Positions 17,010 through 29,110 of a stretch of 64,000 nt of DNA are shown here, in pieces. Under the pieces are notes generated by a model. The model was not told the origin of the DNA. It did not search any database and saw only the letters and a program-made list of their open reading frames with translations. Made by a program: the position numbers and the translations under genes. Position 1 is the stretch's first letter, and every line of letters starts with the position of its first letter. The DNA comes from Pseudoponticoccus marisrubri (GTDB lineage Bacteria > Pseudomonadota > Alphaproteobacteria > Rhodobacterales > Rhodobacteraceae), in NCBI RefSeq assembly GCF_001482405.1, contig NZ_LPXO01000006.1:124001-188000 (forward strand). Reading direction: 5' to 3'.

Positions 17010-17082
17010 CATCAGGTGGCGCGGACGGTCCGCGCCCGGGATGCCCGGTCACGCGCAGCGCTCCGGGACGGCCGGAGGACGC

Positions 17083-18222
17083 ATGGCAGACGACGCGACG
17101 GGCGAAACCGAACTCAAGCAGACCATCCTGAACGGGGTGCATCATGCGCAGGGCGCCAAGATGGTGCCCTTCGCGGGCTATGAAATGCCGGTGCAATACC
17201 CGGCGGGCGTGCTCAAGGAACACCTGCACACCCGCGAGGCCGCGGGCCTGTTCGATGTCAGCCACATGGGGCAGGTCGTGCTGCGCGGCCCCGAAATGGC
17301 CGCCGCGCTCGAGACGCTGGTGCCCGCCGATATCGTCGGCCTGCCCGAGGGGCGGCAGCGCTACGCGCTGTTCACCAACGAGGACGGCGGGATCGAGGAT
17401 GACCTGATGGTCGCCAATCGCGGCGATCACCTGTTCTTGGTGGTCAATGCCGCGCGCAAAGCGCCCGACCTGGACCGGCTGCGCGCCGCGCTGGAGCCGC
17501 GCCGCATCACCGTCAAGCTGATCGAGACCCGCGCCCTGCTGGCGCTGCAGGGCCCGCAGGCGGTCGAGGTGCTGGCCGAACACTGCCCCGAGATCCGCGA
17601 GATGCGCTTCATGGACGTGGCCACGCTGCCGCTGGGCGGCGCGGAATGCTGGGTCTCGCGCTCGGGCTATACCGGCGAGGACGGGTTCGAGATCTCGGTC
17701 CCCGAGGCCGCGGCCGAGGACCTGGCCCGCAGCCTGCTGGGCGACGCCCGCGTGCTTCCCATCGGGCTGGGCGCGCGCGACAGCCTGCGGCTGGAGGCCG
17801 GGCTCTGCCTCTACGGCAACGATATCGACGCCACGACCACCCCGGTCGAGGCCGGGCTGGCCTGGTCGATCGGCAAGGCCCGCCGTCCCGGTGGCGCGCG
17901 CCCGGGCGGCTTTCCGGGGGGCGCGGCGATCCTGGACCAGATGGAGAGCGGCGCACCGCGCCGGCGCGTGGGCCTGCGCCCCGAGGGCCGCGCGCCCATG
18001 CGCGAGGGCGTGACGCTGTTTGCCGCCGAGACCGGCGGCACCCCGGTCGGAGAGATCACCTCGGGCGGGTTCGGGCCCAGCCTGGGCGGACCGGTGGCCA
18101 TGGGCTACGTTCCGGCCGATATGGCCGGACCGGGCCAGCGCCTCTGGGGCGAGATGCGCGGCAAGCGCCGCCCGGTCGAGGTTGTGAAACTGCCCTTCGT
18201 GGCACAGGGATTCAAACGGTGA
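17083..18222 (+). CDS. gcvT: Glycine cleavage system T protein (aminomethyltransferase)
   Basis: Transfers the methylene group from aminomethyl-lipoyl-GcvH to tetrahydrofolate, releasing ammonia. The 379-residue protein has the N-terminal HxxxGAKMVPFAGYEMPVQY segment, LFDVSHMGQ (about 55-63), and SRSGYTGEDGFEI near residue 195, all characteristic of GcvT. ATG 17083 follows CCGGAGGACGC; the frame is open upstream, but that part is the riboswitch. First gene of gcvT-gcvH-gcvP, switched on by glycine through the riboswitch. Confidence 0.96.
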   Translation: MADDATGETELKQTILNGVHHAQGAKMVPFAGYEMPVQYPAGVLKEHLHTREAAGLFDVSHMGQVVLRGPEMAAALETLVPADIVGLPEGRQRYALFTNEDGGIEDDLMVANRGDHLFLVVNAARKAPDLDRLRAALEPRRITVKLIETRALLALQGPQAVEVLAEHCPEIREMRFMDVATLPLGGAECWVSRSGYTGEDGFEISVPEAAAEDLARSLLGDARVLPIGLGARDSLRLEAGLCLYGNDIDATTTPVEAGLAWSIGKARRPGGARPGGFPGGAAILDQMESGAPRRRVGLRPEGRAPMREGVTLFAAETGGTPVGEITSGGFGPSLGGPVAMGYVPADMAGPGQRLWGEMRGKRRPVEVVKLPFVAQGFKR

Positions 18223-18238
18223 GGACAGGGAGACAGTC

Positions 18239-18598
18239 ATGAGATTCACCGAAGAGCATGAATGGCTGGAGGTCGAGGACGACCTGGTCGTTGTGGGCAT
18301 CACGCATTACGCGACCGAGCAGCTGGGCGACATCGTCTTTGTCGAGCTGCCCGACGAGGGCCGCGAGGTGACCAAGGATGACGAGGTCGTGGTGATCGAA
18401 TCGGTCAAGGCCGCCTCGGACATCCTCGCCCCGCTGGATGGCGAGATCGTCGAGGTGAACGAGGCCATCGTCGAGGAGCCCGGCAAGATCAACGAGGACC
18501 CCGAGGGCGAGGCCTGGTTCTTCAAGATGAAGATCGCCGACCTGGGCGTGCTCGACGATTTCCTCGACGAGGCGGCCTACAAGAAGCTGATCTCCTGA
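18239..18598 (+). CDS. gcvH: Glycine cleavage system H protein (lipoyl carrier)
   Basis: The 119-residue carrier protein shuttles the aminomethyl group between GcvP, GcvT and the lipoamide dehydrogenase. The lipoylation site is Lys57 in VVIESVKAASDI. N-terminal MRFTEEHEWLEVE and C-terminal GEAWFFKMKI are standard. It is 16 bases after gcvT and has a GGGAGACAG ribosome binding site. Confidence 0.97.
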   Translation: MRFTEEHEWLEVEDDLVVVGITHYATEQLGDIVFVELPDEGREVTKDDEVVVIESVKAASDILAPLDGEIVEVNEAIVEEPGKINEDPEGEAWFFKMKIADLGVLDDFLDEAAYKKLIS

Positions 18599-18629
18599 CG
18601 CCTGCGCTGGCCCGACCGGCGCGGCAGTC

Positions 18630-18658
18630 GAGTATTTGGAAAGAGAAGAAGCAGGGCG
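18630..18658. repeat. Dispersed intergenic motif between gcvH and gcvP
   Basis: GAGTATTTGGAAAGAGAAGAAG followed by CAGGGCG is another copy of the intergenic motif, here inside an operon, in the 101-base gap between gcvH and gcvP. A copy in the opposite orientation closes the operon at 21593-21614. Confidence 0.55.
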
Positions 18659-18699
18659 TTCCGCGATGACGGGGCGCCCGGCCAGATCCGGAGTTTCCG

Positions 18700-21546
<2,847 letters not shown>

Positions 21547-21565
21547 CGCTCCCCCGAACGCAAGA

Positions 21566-21592
21566 CGGGCCGGGATCCACACCCCCGGCCCG
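21566..21592 (+). terminator. Terminator hairpin after gcvP
   Basis: CGGGCCGGG (21566-21574) pairs perfectly with CCCGGCCCG (21584-21592) around a 9-base loop and is followed by a T/C-rich run (CTTCTTCTCTTTCC). This probably ends the gcv transcript. The T/C-rich run is itself the dispersed motif. Confidence 0.7.
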
Positions 21593-21614
21593 CTTCTTCT
21601 CTTTCCAAATACTC
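21593..21614. repeat. Dispersed intergenic motif after gcvP
   Basis: The motif TTCTTCTCTTTCCAAATACTC directly follows the gcvP terminator stem, so it doubles as its pyrimidine-rich tail. Orientation is opposite to the copy at 18630. Confidence 0.55.
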
Positions 21615-21664
21615 AAGATCCAGCCGGATCAAGCCGCGCCACGACAGGTCCGGCGCGCGGCCGG

Positions 21665-22534
21665 TCACTCCGTCTCGATCAGGAAATCGAACACGTCGCG
21701 CACCCGGCCCCAGGTCGCCGCGTCGCAGACCGCCAGCAGGTGGCCCGAGCGCCGCTCGGCGCTGTAATCCGAGCCGTCCAGCATGGCCACGTGGCCGCCC
21801 GCGCGCTGGGTGATGAGCGCGCCGGCCGGGTGATCCCAGGCGGTCATCTTCGAGGCCAGCACGAAATCCACGTGTCCCTGCGCCAGCATGCGGTACTCGT
21901 GGCAGGCGCAGCGCAGCGTGTCGATGCGGCGGAAGCGCGGGAAGGTCGCGGCCATCTGGGCGCGTTTTTCGGCCGGGATCAGCGGCAGCGAGGCATAGCC
22001 CAGCAGATCCTCGACCGGACCGCCCTTCGAGGTGGCCAGCTTGCGCCGGACGCGCCGCGGCATCACCATCTCGGCGGCGCTCGCCTCGTCGGCCATGATG
22101 AAATCATCGTGGATCGGGTCGTAGAGCATCCCCATCACCGGCTTGCCGAAGCGCAGCATGGCGACCATCACGCCGAAGGTGGACAGCCCGTGCGCGTAGT
22201 TCCAGGTCCCGTCCACCGGGTCGATGGTGAAGCACAGCTCGGCCTCGGCGATCTTGTCCAGCACCTTGGGATTGTCCGAGGCATGCTCCTCGCCCACCAC
22301 CAGCGCATGCGGGAACATGCCCAGGAGGCCGCGGGTGATCATCGCCTCCGCCTGCCGGTCGGCATCGGTGACCAGGTCCTGCGGCCCGGTCTTCTGGTCG
22401 ATCTGGTGCCGGCCCAGCTGGCGGAAGCGCGGCAGGATCTCGGCCCGCGACGCGCGGCGGATCAGGCTGGTCAGCTGACTCCGCTGGGCATTGCTCAGCG
22501 GGGCGGTGATCGTCATCGGCAGGGTCTCGGTCAT
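21665..22534 (-). CDS. Inositol monophosphatase family protein
   Basis: A 289-residue magnesium-dependent phosphatase of the inositol monophosphatase fold. Metal-binding motifs are GEEHASDNP (about 101-109), FTIDPVDGTWNYAHG (about 122-136, the DPxDGT motif) and AWDHPAGALI (about 232-241, the WD motif). It could act on inositol phosphate, histidinol phosphate or a similar sugar phosphate; no histidine genes are adjacent. Start ATG 22534 is used; the frame continues upstream without conserved sequence. It is 67 bases downstream of the ABC permease gene. Confidence 0.87.
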   Translation of the reverse strand: MTETLPMTITAPLSNAQRSQLTSLIRRASRAEILPRFRQLGRHQIDQKTGPQDLVTDADRQAEAMITRGLLGMFPHALVVGEEHASDNPKVLDKIAEAELCFTIDPVDGTWNYAHGLSTFGVMVAMLRFGKPVMGMLYDPIHDDFIMADEASAAEMVMPRRVRRKLATSKGGPVEDLLGYASLPLIPAEKRAQMAATFPRFRRIDTLRCACHEYRMLAQGHVDFVLASKMTAWDHPAGALITQRAGGHVAMLDGSDYSAERRSGHLLAVCDAATWGRVRDVFDFLIETE

Positions 22535-22601
22535 GGCAGGGTCTCGGCAGCAGCTGCGGTTGGCGCTGCCTTGCCAGCCCTTCCGGCCCAATTCAAGGTG
22601 A

Positions 22602-25118
22602 CTATTCGCGCGCGCGAAGCACGGCGGCGGGCCGGGCGGCCAGCGGGCGCCACGCGAACAGCAGCCCCGCCGCCAGCGTGGCCAGCACGCCGCCCGCCAC
22701 GATGCCCAGCGCCGAGCCCCAGATCACGGTGAAGGTGGTCTCCATGACGAAGGTGCTCACCGCCCAGCCGCCGGCGATCCCGGCGACGATGGCCACCACG
22801 CCAGCCGCCGCGCCCAGAAGCGCCGAGCGCAGCGCAAAGCTCTGCAGGATGCGCCCGCGCGCCGCGCCCAGCGTCTTGAGCAGCGCCGATTCGTAGGTCC
22901 GCGCCCCCTCGCCGGCCGCGGCGGCCCCGATCAGCACGAGGAACCCGGTCAGCAGCGTCGCTGCGGCCCCCCAGCGCACCGCGCCGGCGATCCCCTCCAG
23001 CAGGTCGCTGACCCGGTCGATGGCGTCGCGCACGCGGATCGCGGTGATGTTGGGATAGGCCCCGGCCAGATCGCGCAGGATCTGCGCCTCGGCCGCTTCC
23101 TCGGCATAGACGGTCGAGATGAAGGTATGCGGCGCGGCCTCGAGCGCGGCGGGGTTCATCGTCATGACAAAGCCGATCCCCGCGGTCGAGAAATCCACCT
23201 CGCGGAACGAGGTGATCGTGGCGGTGATGTCGCGGCCAAGGATGTTCACCGTGATCTCGTCGCCCAGTTGCAGCCCCATCTCGGCGCCTTCCTCGGCGGC
23301 AAAGCTGACCTGCGGCGGCCCGTCATAGTCTTTGGGCCACCACGTGCCCGCGGTGACCGTGGTGCGCGCATCGGGCGCGGCGGCATAGGTCACGCCGCGA
23401 TCGCCGCGCAGCACCCAGTGCGGGCCGGCCACCTCTTCGGCGGGCTGGCCGTTGATGCGCGTGATGATGCCGCGCAGCATGGGCGCGCTGTCGATGCGGC
23501 TGACCGCCGGATCGCCTTCCAGCCGCTCGAGGTAGCCAGGCATCTGGTCCTTCTGGATGTCGACGAAGAAATAGGATGGCGCCACCTCGGGCAGGTCGCG
23601 CTGGATCGCGCCGCGCAGGTTGCCGTCGATCTGCCCGATCGCGGCCAGCACCGACAGGCCGAGCCCCAGCGACAGCACCACGGCCCCGGCGCTTTCGCCC
23701 GGGCCCCCGATGGCCGACAGCGCCCAGCGCCAGACCGGCCGGCCGCGCGCCGCGCGGGTCACGCGCCGGGCCAGCGCCCGGATCAGCCAGGCCGCCCCGG
23801 CCAGCACGACCAGCGCGCCGAGGATTCCACCCGCCGTCCAGAAGGTCAGCGCCGCGCTGCCCGACAGCAGCGCCGCAACGCCCACCAGCCCCGCCAGCAG
23901 CAGCGCCGTCGCCACCAGGTAACGCGGCGCGGGCAGCAGCCGCGCCCCGCCCAGCGCCTCGCGAAACAGGGTCGCGGCGCGCACATCCTCGGCCCGGGCC
24001 AGCGGCCAGAGCGTGAAGAGCAGCGCGGTCAGCACACCGTACAGCGCCGCCTCGGCCAGCGGCGCGGGATGCAGGCTGAACAGGGCCGGCACCGGCAGCG
24101 CCGCATTGATCATCGGGCCGAACAGCACCGGCACCAGCGCGCCCAGCACCAGCCCCAGCGCGATCCCCACCAGCGACAGCGCACCGATCTGCAGGAAATA
24201 GGTCTGGAAGATCACGTCGCGCGTGGCCCCCAGCGTGCGCAGCGTGGCGATCACGCCGGTCTTGCGCGCAAGGTAGGAGCGCACGGCCGAGGACACGCCG
24301 ATGCCGCCCACGGCCAGCCCCGACAGGCCCACCAGCACGAGGAAACTGCCCAGCCGCTCGACGAACCGCGCGATGCCCGGGGCGCCGTTGCGCGCATCCC
24401 GCCAGCTGAGCCCGGTCTCCTCGAACCGCGCCCGCGCCTCGGCCTCGACCGCGTCAAGGTCGGTGCCCGGCGGCAGGACCATGCGGTACTCGGTCTCGAA
24501 CAGCGTGCCGGTGGACAACAGCCCCGAGCCCTGCAGGTCCGCCGTCGCCACGATGGTGCGCGGCCCCAGCCCGAACCCGTCGCCCGCATCGTCGGGCTCG
24601 GATGTGATCACGGCGCGCAGGGTGAAGTCCTGCGTGCCCAGCCGGAAGCTGTCACCGGGCGCAAGACCCAGACGGTCGGCCAGCACCGGCGCCATCACGC
24701 CGCCCTGCCCTGCCAGCGCCTGCGACAGCGGCATCGGCGGGTCCAGCGTGATCTCGCCCAGAAGCGGATAGGCCGCGTCCACCGATTTCACCTGCGTCAG
24801 CCCGCGCTCGATCGCATCGCCCTCGCCCACCACGGCCATGGATCGGAAATCGGTGACCTCGGACACCTGCTCGGCCACGCTGTCCATCCAGGCACGCTCG
24901 GCCTCGGTGGCGAAGCGGTACGTGAATTCCGCCTGCGCATCGCCGCCCAGCAGGATGGCGCCCTGCTCCTCCAGCCCCGCCTCGATGGCCGAGCGGACCG
25001 AGCCGACCCCGGCAATCGCGGCCACGCCCAGCGCGAGGCAGGCCAGGAAGATCCGGAAGCCGCGCAGCCCGCCGCGCAGCTCGCGCCGGGCGAATTTCGC
25101 CGCGACCGACAGGCTCAT
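22602..25118 (-). CDS. ABC transporter permease, FtsX/YbbP type
   Basis: A large permease of 838 residues. A membrane helix near 20-40 is followed by a long periplasmic domain (about 45-250). Then come helices around 255-275, 310-340 and 355-385, a hydrophobic block near 398-445, a second periplasmic domain (about 480-690), and final helices near 710-730, 755-780 and 800-825. This doubled FtsX-like layout is that of YbbP. Its start overlaps the stop of the ATPase gene as ATGA (25115-25118). The substrate is not known; such pairs have been linked to lipid or lipoprotein handling, and a TesA-type esterase lies next door. Confidence 0.88.
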   Translation of the reverse strand: MSLSVAAKFARRELRGGLRGFRIFLACLALGVAAIAGVGSVRSAIEAGLEEQGAILLGGDAQAEFTYRFATEAERAWMDSVAEQVSEVTDFRSMAVVGEGDAIERGLTQVKSVDAAYPLLGEITLDPPMPLSQALAGQGGVMAPVLADRLGLAPGDSFRLGTQDFTLRAVITSEPDDAGDGFGLGPRTIVATADLQGSGLLSTGTLFETEYRMVLPPGTDLDAVEAEARARFEETGLSWRDARNGAPGIARFVERLGSFLVLVGLSGLAVGGIGVSSAVRSYLARKTGVIATLRTLGATRDVIFQTYFLQIGALSLVGIALGLVLGALVPVLFGPMINAALPVPALFSLHPAPLAEAALYGVLTALLFTLWPLARAEDVRAATLFREALGGARLLPAPRYLVATALLLAGLVGVAALLSGSAALTFWTAGGILGALVVLAGAAWLIRALARRVTRAARGRPVWRWALSAIGGPGESAGAVVLSLGLGLSVLAAIGQIDGNLRGAIQRDLPEVAPSYFFVDIQKDQMPGYLERLEGDPAVSRIDSAPMLRGIITRINGQPAEEVAGPHWVLRGDRGVTYAAAPDARTTVTAGTWWPKDYDGPPQVSFAAEEGAEMGLQLGDEITVNILGRDITATITSFREVDFSTAGIGFVMTMNPAALEAAPHTFISTVYAEEAAEAQILRDLAGAYPNITAIRVRDAIDRVSDLLEGIAGAVRWGAAATLLTGFLVLIGAAAAGEGARTYESALLKTLGAARGRILQSFALRSALLGAAAGVVAIVAGIAGGWAVSTFVMETTFTVIWGSALGIVAGGVLATLAAGLLFAWRPLAARPAAVLRARE

Positions 25119-25807
25119 TCCGCGGCCCTCAGCTCGGTTCCGGCCAGCCGCCCGTCATCCAGCCGCACCACGCGGTCGCAGCGCGCGGCCAGGTCGGGCG
25201 CGTGGGTGACCAGCACCAGCGTCGCGCCGTGGTCGCGGGTCAGCCCGAAGAGCAGCTCGATGATCGCGTCGCCATTGACCCCGTCAAGGTTGCCCGTCGG
25301 CTCGTCCGCCAGCAGGATGCCGGGCCGCGGCGCCAGGGCACGCGCCAGCGCCACGCGCTGCTGCTCGCCCCCCGACATCTGCGAGGGGTAATGATCGGCG
25401 CGCCCGCCCAGACCCACGGCCTCCAGCTCGGCCTGCGCGCGCTCGAACGCGTCGCGCTGCCCGGCCAGCTCCAGCGGCGTGGCCACGTTCTCCAGCGCGG
25501 TCATGGTCGGGATCAGGTGAAAGGACTGGAAGACCACGCCCATGTGATCGCGGCGGAACCGCGCCAGCGCATCCTCGTCCATCGCGGTCAGGTCCTGGCC
25601 CAGCGCATGCACCTGTCCGCCGGTCGCCCGCTCCAGCCCGCCCATCACCATCAGCAGAGAGGATTTGCCCGACCCCGAGGGCCCGACCAGCCCCAGGCTC
25701 TCGCCCCGCGCCACATCCAGCGAAATCCCGCGCAGGATCTCGACCATTCCGGCATTGCCCTGCAGGCTGAGCGTGACATCTTTGAGCGAGAGAACGGGAT
25801 CGGTCAT
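25115..25807 (-). CDS. ABC transporter ATP-binding protein, YbbA type
   Basis: A 230-residue ATPase of the MacB/LolD/YbbA class. Walker A is GPSGSGKSS (about 42-50), the ABC signature is MSGGEQQRV, and Walker B is [13 protein letters not shown]. It overlaps the YbbP-type permease by 4 bases. ATG 25807 stands 15 bases from the divergent tesA-like start, so both promoters must overlap the opposite genes or lie in this very short gap. Confidence 0.92.
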   Translation of the reverse strand: MTDPVLSLKDVTLSLQGNAGMVEILRGISLDVARGESLGLVGPSGSGKSSLLMVMGGLERATGGQVHALGQDLTAMDEDALARFRRDHMGVVFQSFHLIPTMTALENVATPLELAGQRDAFERAQAELEAVGLGGRADHYPSQMSGGEQQRVALARALAPRPGILLADEPTGNLDGVNGDAIIELLFGLTRDHGATLVLVTHAPDLAARCDRVVRLDDGRLAGTELRAAE

Positions 25808-25822
25808 GAGAGGGGTCCGGGC

Positions 25823-26500
25823 ATGTTTCGATGGATCACATATGGGCCGGGGGGCTGGCGCAACAAGGTCGCGGCCGGGCTTCTCTGCGTCGCGGCGGCG
25901 GGCGCCAACGCGGCCGAGCTGGACATTCTGGCACTGGGCGACAGCCTGACCCAGGGCTACGGGCTGATCGAGCAGGAGGGGCTGGTGCCGCAACTGCGGG
26001 CCTGGCTGGCCGAGCGCGGCCATGACGTGCGCGTCGTCAATGGCGGCGTGTCGGGCGACACCACCGCCGGCGGCCTTGCCCGGGTGGAATGGTCGCTCAC
26101 CCCCGAGATCGACGCGATGATCGTCGCGCTGGGCGGCAACGACCTCTTGCGCGGCATCGACCCGGGCGTGGCGCGCGACAATCTCGAGGGCATTCTGAAA
26201 GTGGCCGAGGCGCAGGATGTCGAGGTCCTGCTCGTCGGCATGCAGGCGCCCGGCAATTACGGCCCCGAGTACAAGGCCGCTTTCGATTCGCTCTACCCCG
26301 ACCTGGCCGAGCAATATGACACCCTGTATCTCGACAGCTTCTTCGCCGCGTTGGCCGAGGAAGGCGACGAGATGCCCGACATGGGCGCCTTCATGCAGCC
26401 CGACGGCATCCACCCCAACGCGCGCGGCGTGGCCCGGATCGTCGAGACGCTGGGCCCCGAGGTCGAGGCCCTGATCGCCCGCGCCGCGCCCGCGGGCTAG
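25823..26500 (+). CDS. tesA: Arylesterase / multifunctional acyl-CoA thioesterase I-like (TesA, SGNH)
   Basis: A 225-residue exported SGNH hydrolase. Signal peptide about 1-31, ending ANAAELD. Block I is LALGDSLTQGYG, with nucleophile Ser41; block II is VNGGVSGDTTAGG; block III is VALGGNDLLRGID; block V is QPDGIHPNARG, with the Asp and His of the triad. Divergent pairing with ybbA-ybbP is the same as in Escherichia coli (tesA-ybbA-ybbP), which supports the name. Confidence 0.92.
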   Translation: MFRWITYGPGGWRNKVAAGLLCVAAAGANAAELDILALGDSLTQGYGLIEQEGLVPQLRAWLAERGHDVRVVNGGVSGDTTAGGLARVEWSLTPEIDAMIVALGGNDLLRGIDPGVARDNLEGILKVAEAQDVEVLLVGMQAPGNYGPEYKAAFDSLYPDLAEQYDTLYLDSFFAALAEEGDEMPDMGAFMQPDGIHPNARGVARIVETLGPEVEALIARAAPAG

Positions 26501-26504
26501 TTGG

Positions 26505-26693
26505 TCACTCCGGCAGCGGCGCGTCGAACCCGCGCCGCGCGATGCGGCTGGCCATGGCCAGCGCGCTGCAGGCAAAGCTGACCGAGAGATAGAGCGAGAA
26601 CGCCGTCAGCGCGGACATGTCCATGAACAGCCACCCGACAAGCCCGCTGAAGAACCCCAAAACGCTGCCGAACAAGAATGCCATGAGTGCCAT
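26505..26693 (-). CDS. Small hypothetical membrane protein
   Basis: A 62-residue protein with two hydrophobic helices (about 2-25 and 28-47) and a short charged tail (RRGFDAPLPE). ATG 26693 follows AGGTGGAGACGGGC, a good ribosome binding site; GTG at 26705 is an in-frame alternative. No family is recognised. It converges with tesA, with only 4 bases between the stops. Confidence 0.6.
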   Translation of the reverse strand: MALMAFLFGSVLGFFSGLVGWLFMDMSALTAFSLYLSVSFACSALAMASRIARRGFDAPLPE

Positions 26694-26802
26694 GCCCGTC
26701 TCCACCTGAACCCACTCTGCCGCGCAAATGCTTCGAAACCGTTAAAGTTGTCAAATCGGGCAAGAATACGTCACTGATCGGGTGAATTGCGGCGCCGGGC
26801 GA

Positions 26803-27969
26803 TCAGACCCCGCGCAGCGCACGCCAGCCGAAACCGGGCAGGCGCAGCGCCATCTGCTGCATGATCGCGCCATACTCCGTCTCGCCCGCGAGAAGGCGCA
26901 GGTATTCGCCCCGCAGGCTGCGCGAGGCGCGGAAACTGCGGATGAAGGCGGGCCGCAGGTGCTCGCGGAACATGATGTGGCGCAGCAGGCCGGCCTGCCG
27001 CAAGCCGCGATGGATCGGCGCGAGCGCCCGGCCATAGCGGCGCAGCGCGCTGTCGGGATCGCCGGCCTCCAGCGCCGCCGTGGCAGCCTCGGCCGCCAGC
27101 GCGCCGCTTTTCAACGCATGGGCGATTCCCTCGCCGGTGATCGGGTCGACCAGCCCCGCGGCGTCACCCGCCAGCAGGACACGCCCGCGCCCCGGCACGG
27201 CGCGGAAATCGCCGAAAGGCAGGAACTGGCCCTTGACCGGCAGCTCCTCCGAGATGCCCAGCAGGTCCAGGTAGGAGCGCAGCGCGGCCTTCATGTCAGG
27301 GTTGCGCGCCATGACACCGCCCACGCCGATCGTGGTTCCGTCCGGTTTCGGGAATTGCCAGCCATAGCCCCAATTTGCGGCCCCGAAATCGATGCGCAGA
27401 GGCGCCTCGGGTGCGGCCCCCGGGCGCTCCACCTCGAGCGCGAAGCCGACGCGCGCCCGGTCGAAGGCCTGTCCGAAGAGCACCCGCGCCGTGGGGCTGT
27501 TCACGCCGTCGGCACCGATGATCAGGGGCGCACTCAGCAATTTCCCGCCCACGCGCACGCCCGGCGCGTCCAGTGACAACGCGCCCGCATGCCCGGTGCA
27601 ATCCACCGCACCGGCTCCGATGGCCTCGGCCACCAATGCCGTGTCCAGCGCCCGACGCATGCCAAGATGCAGCGGCGGCGCGTCCTGCACCGTGCCAAGT
27701 TCGGCCCCGAAGGCATGAAAGGAGATACAGTCCCGCCGCTCCAGCGGGATGTCCGGCAGGACGCCGCCGAAAATATCGCGGTACTGCGTCAGCGCGCGCC
27801 CGGTGATACCGCCACCACAAAGCTTGTCTCGTGGAAAGCGGTGCTTGTCGACAAGCGCCACGCGCAGCCCGGATGTCACCCCGCGCATGGCAGCGGCCGC
27901 GCCGGCCGGGCCGGCCCCGATCACGATCAGATCGAAGGATGCCGAACCGGCCCGCGCGCGTTGGTTCAC
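26803..27969 (-). CDS. Geranylgeranyl reductase family FAD-dependent oxidoreductase
   Basis: A 388-residue flavoprotein. The N-terminal dinucleotide fold is DLIVIGAGPAGAAAAM (about 10-25), followed by KLCGGGITGRAL, which is characteristic of the geranylgeranyl reductase group, and the second FAD motif LLAGDAAGLVDPITGEGI (about 274-291). These enzymes reduce isoprenoid chains, for example in bacteriochlorophyll or lipid synthesis, but substrates vary. No photosynthesis genes are in this window. Start GTG 27969 overlaps the stop of the L,D-transpeptidase gene as GTGA (27966-27969). Confidence 0.82.
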   Translation of the reverse strand: MNQRARAGSASFDLIVIGAGPAGAAAAMRGVTSGLRVALVDKHRFPRDKLCGGGITGRALTQYRDIFGGVLPDIPLERRDCISFHAFGAELGTVQDAPPLHLGMRRALDTALVAEAIGAGAVDCTGHAGALSLDAPGVRVGGKLLSAPLIIGADGVNSPTARVLFGQAFDRARVGFALEVERPGAAPEAPLRIDFGAANWGYGWQFPKPDGTTIGVGGVMARNPDMKAALRSYLDLLGISEELPVKGQFLPFGDFRAVPGRGRVLLAGDAAGLVDPITGEGIAHALKSGALAAEAATAALEAGDPDSALRRYGRALAPIHRGLRQAGLLRHIMFREHLRPAFIRSFRASRSLRGEYLRLLAGETEYGAIMQQMALRLPGFGWRALRGV

Positions 27970-28523
27970 AGCACCGTGACTTTGGTCCCGATCGGGACGC
28001 GCTGGTACAGGTCCTTCACGTGCTCGTTCAGCATCCGGATGCACCCGTTCGAGACCGAGCGCCCGATGGATTGCGGGGCGGTCGTCCCGTGGATGCGGAA
28101 ATACGTGTCGCGCCCGTTCTGGAAAAGATACATCGCGCGCGCCCCCAGCGGATTCTGCGGCCCGCCCGGCTGGACATAATCATTGTCCTTGAACCGCGCA
28201 TAGGTGTCGGGTTCACGCTCGATCATCTCTTGCGTGGGACGCCAGGTCGGCCATTCCTTCTTGACCTGGATCACCGCTTCGCCGGTGAATTCCAGCCCGG
28301 CCTTGCCGACGCCGACGCCGTAGCGCATCGCCTGGCCCGGCGCCTCGACATAGTAGAGGAAATGAGCGCGCGGCAGGATCAGGATCTGGCCCGGGGCCAG
28401 GTCGCCCTTGATCTGGACGCGTTGCGGTTTGAATATCGGCTCGACTTCAAAGGCGCGGGCCGGCAGAGCCGCAGACACGGCAGCGGCCGACGCAGCGGCG
28501 ATAAAGGTACGGCGCGTGAACAT
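27966..28523 (-). CDS. L,D-transpeptidase (YkuD domain), Tat-exported
   Basis: A 185-residue exported enzyme. The N-terminus MFTRRTFIAAASAAAVSAALPARA is a twin-arginine signal. The YkuD catalytic motif HGTTAPQSIGRSVSNGCIRM (about 140-159) includes the histidine and the nucleophilic cysteine of SxGCxR. It forms or exchanges peptidoglycan cross-links, or attaches outer-membrane proteins. ATG 28523 has GAGGG six bases upstream; in-frame ATGs at 28535 and 28538 are alternatives. It is divergent from trxC and translationally coupled to the flavoprotein gene. Confidence 0.88.
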   Translation of the reverse strand: MFTRRTFIAAASAAAVSAALPARAFEVEPIFKPQRVQIKGDLAPGQILILPRAHFLYYVEAPGQAMRYGVGVGKAGLEFTGEAVIQVKKEWPTWRPTQEMIEREPDTYARFKDNDYVQPGGPQNPLGARAMYLFQNGRDTYFRIHGTTAPQSIGRSVSNGCIRMLNEHVKDLYQRVPIGTKVTVL

Positions 28524-28663
28524 CTTGGCCCTCATCATGCAATTGCTCAGGGTCTGGATATCGCCCCGGAGTGTTTGAAAATCAATCCCGGGGGCGGGAG
28601 ATCCCTTGTCACGACGGCGTGCAGGCCACACATATCGATTCCCATATGTGAATGGAGTCTGCC

Positions 28664-29104
28664 ATGCCCCGCAAGATCACCTGCCTGTCCTGTGCCCGCA
28701 CAAACCGCCTGCCCGATGACCGGCCCGCGGCGGCCGCGCGCTGCGGGGCCTGCGGGGCTGCGCTCTGGCAAGCCTCGCCGGTCGACATTGATGCCGAGAC
28801 CCTTGCCAAGGCCGCGCGGGTCGACGAGGTGCCGCTGCTGGTCGATTTCTGGGCACCGTGGTGTGGGCCCTGCCGGATGATGGCGCCCGCGTTCGCCAAC
28901 GCGGCCACGGACCTGCACGGTCGCGTGCGCTGCGCCAAGGTGGACACGCAGGCGCATCCCGCCGCCGCCACCGCGCAGGGGATTCGCGGCATCCCGACGC
29001 TGATCGCCTTTGCCGGCGGGCGCGAGTGCGGCCGCCAGTCCGGCGCGCTGCCCAAGGAGGCGATAACCGCGTTTGCCACCCGGCACCTCGCGTCGACCGG
29101 GTAG
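28664..29104 (+). CDS. trxC: Thioredoxin 2 (TrxC) with N-terminal zinc ribbon
   Basis: A 146-residue cytoplasmic thioredoxin. The N-terminal zinc ribbon has two CxxC pairs, CLSC (about 7-10) and CGAC (about 27-30). The active site is FWAPWCGPCRMMAP (about 62-75). The cis-proline is in RGIPTLIAF. TrxC is usually linked with oxidative stress and redox repair. Start ATG 28664 fits the conserved N-terminus; it converges on motE with a 6-base gap. Confidence 0.94.
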   Translation: MPRKITCLSCARTNRLPDDRPAAAARCGACGAALWQASPVDIDAETLAKAARVDEVPLLVDFWAPWCGPCRMMAPAFANAATDLHGRVRCAKVDTQAHPAAATAQGIRGIPTLIAFAGGRECGRQSGALPKEAITAFATRHLASTG

Positions 29105-29110
29105 ATCGGC

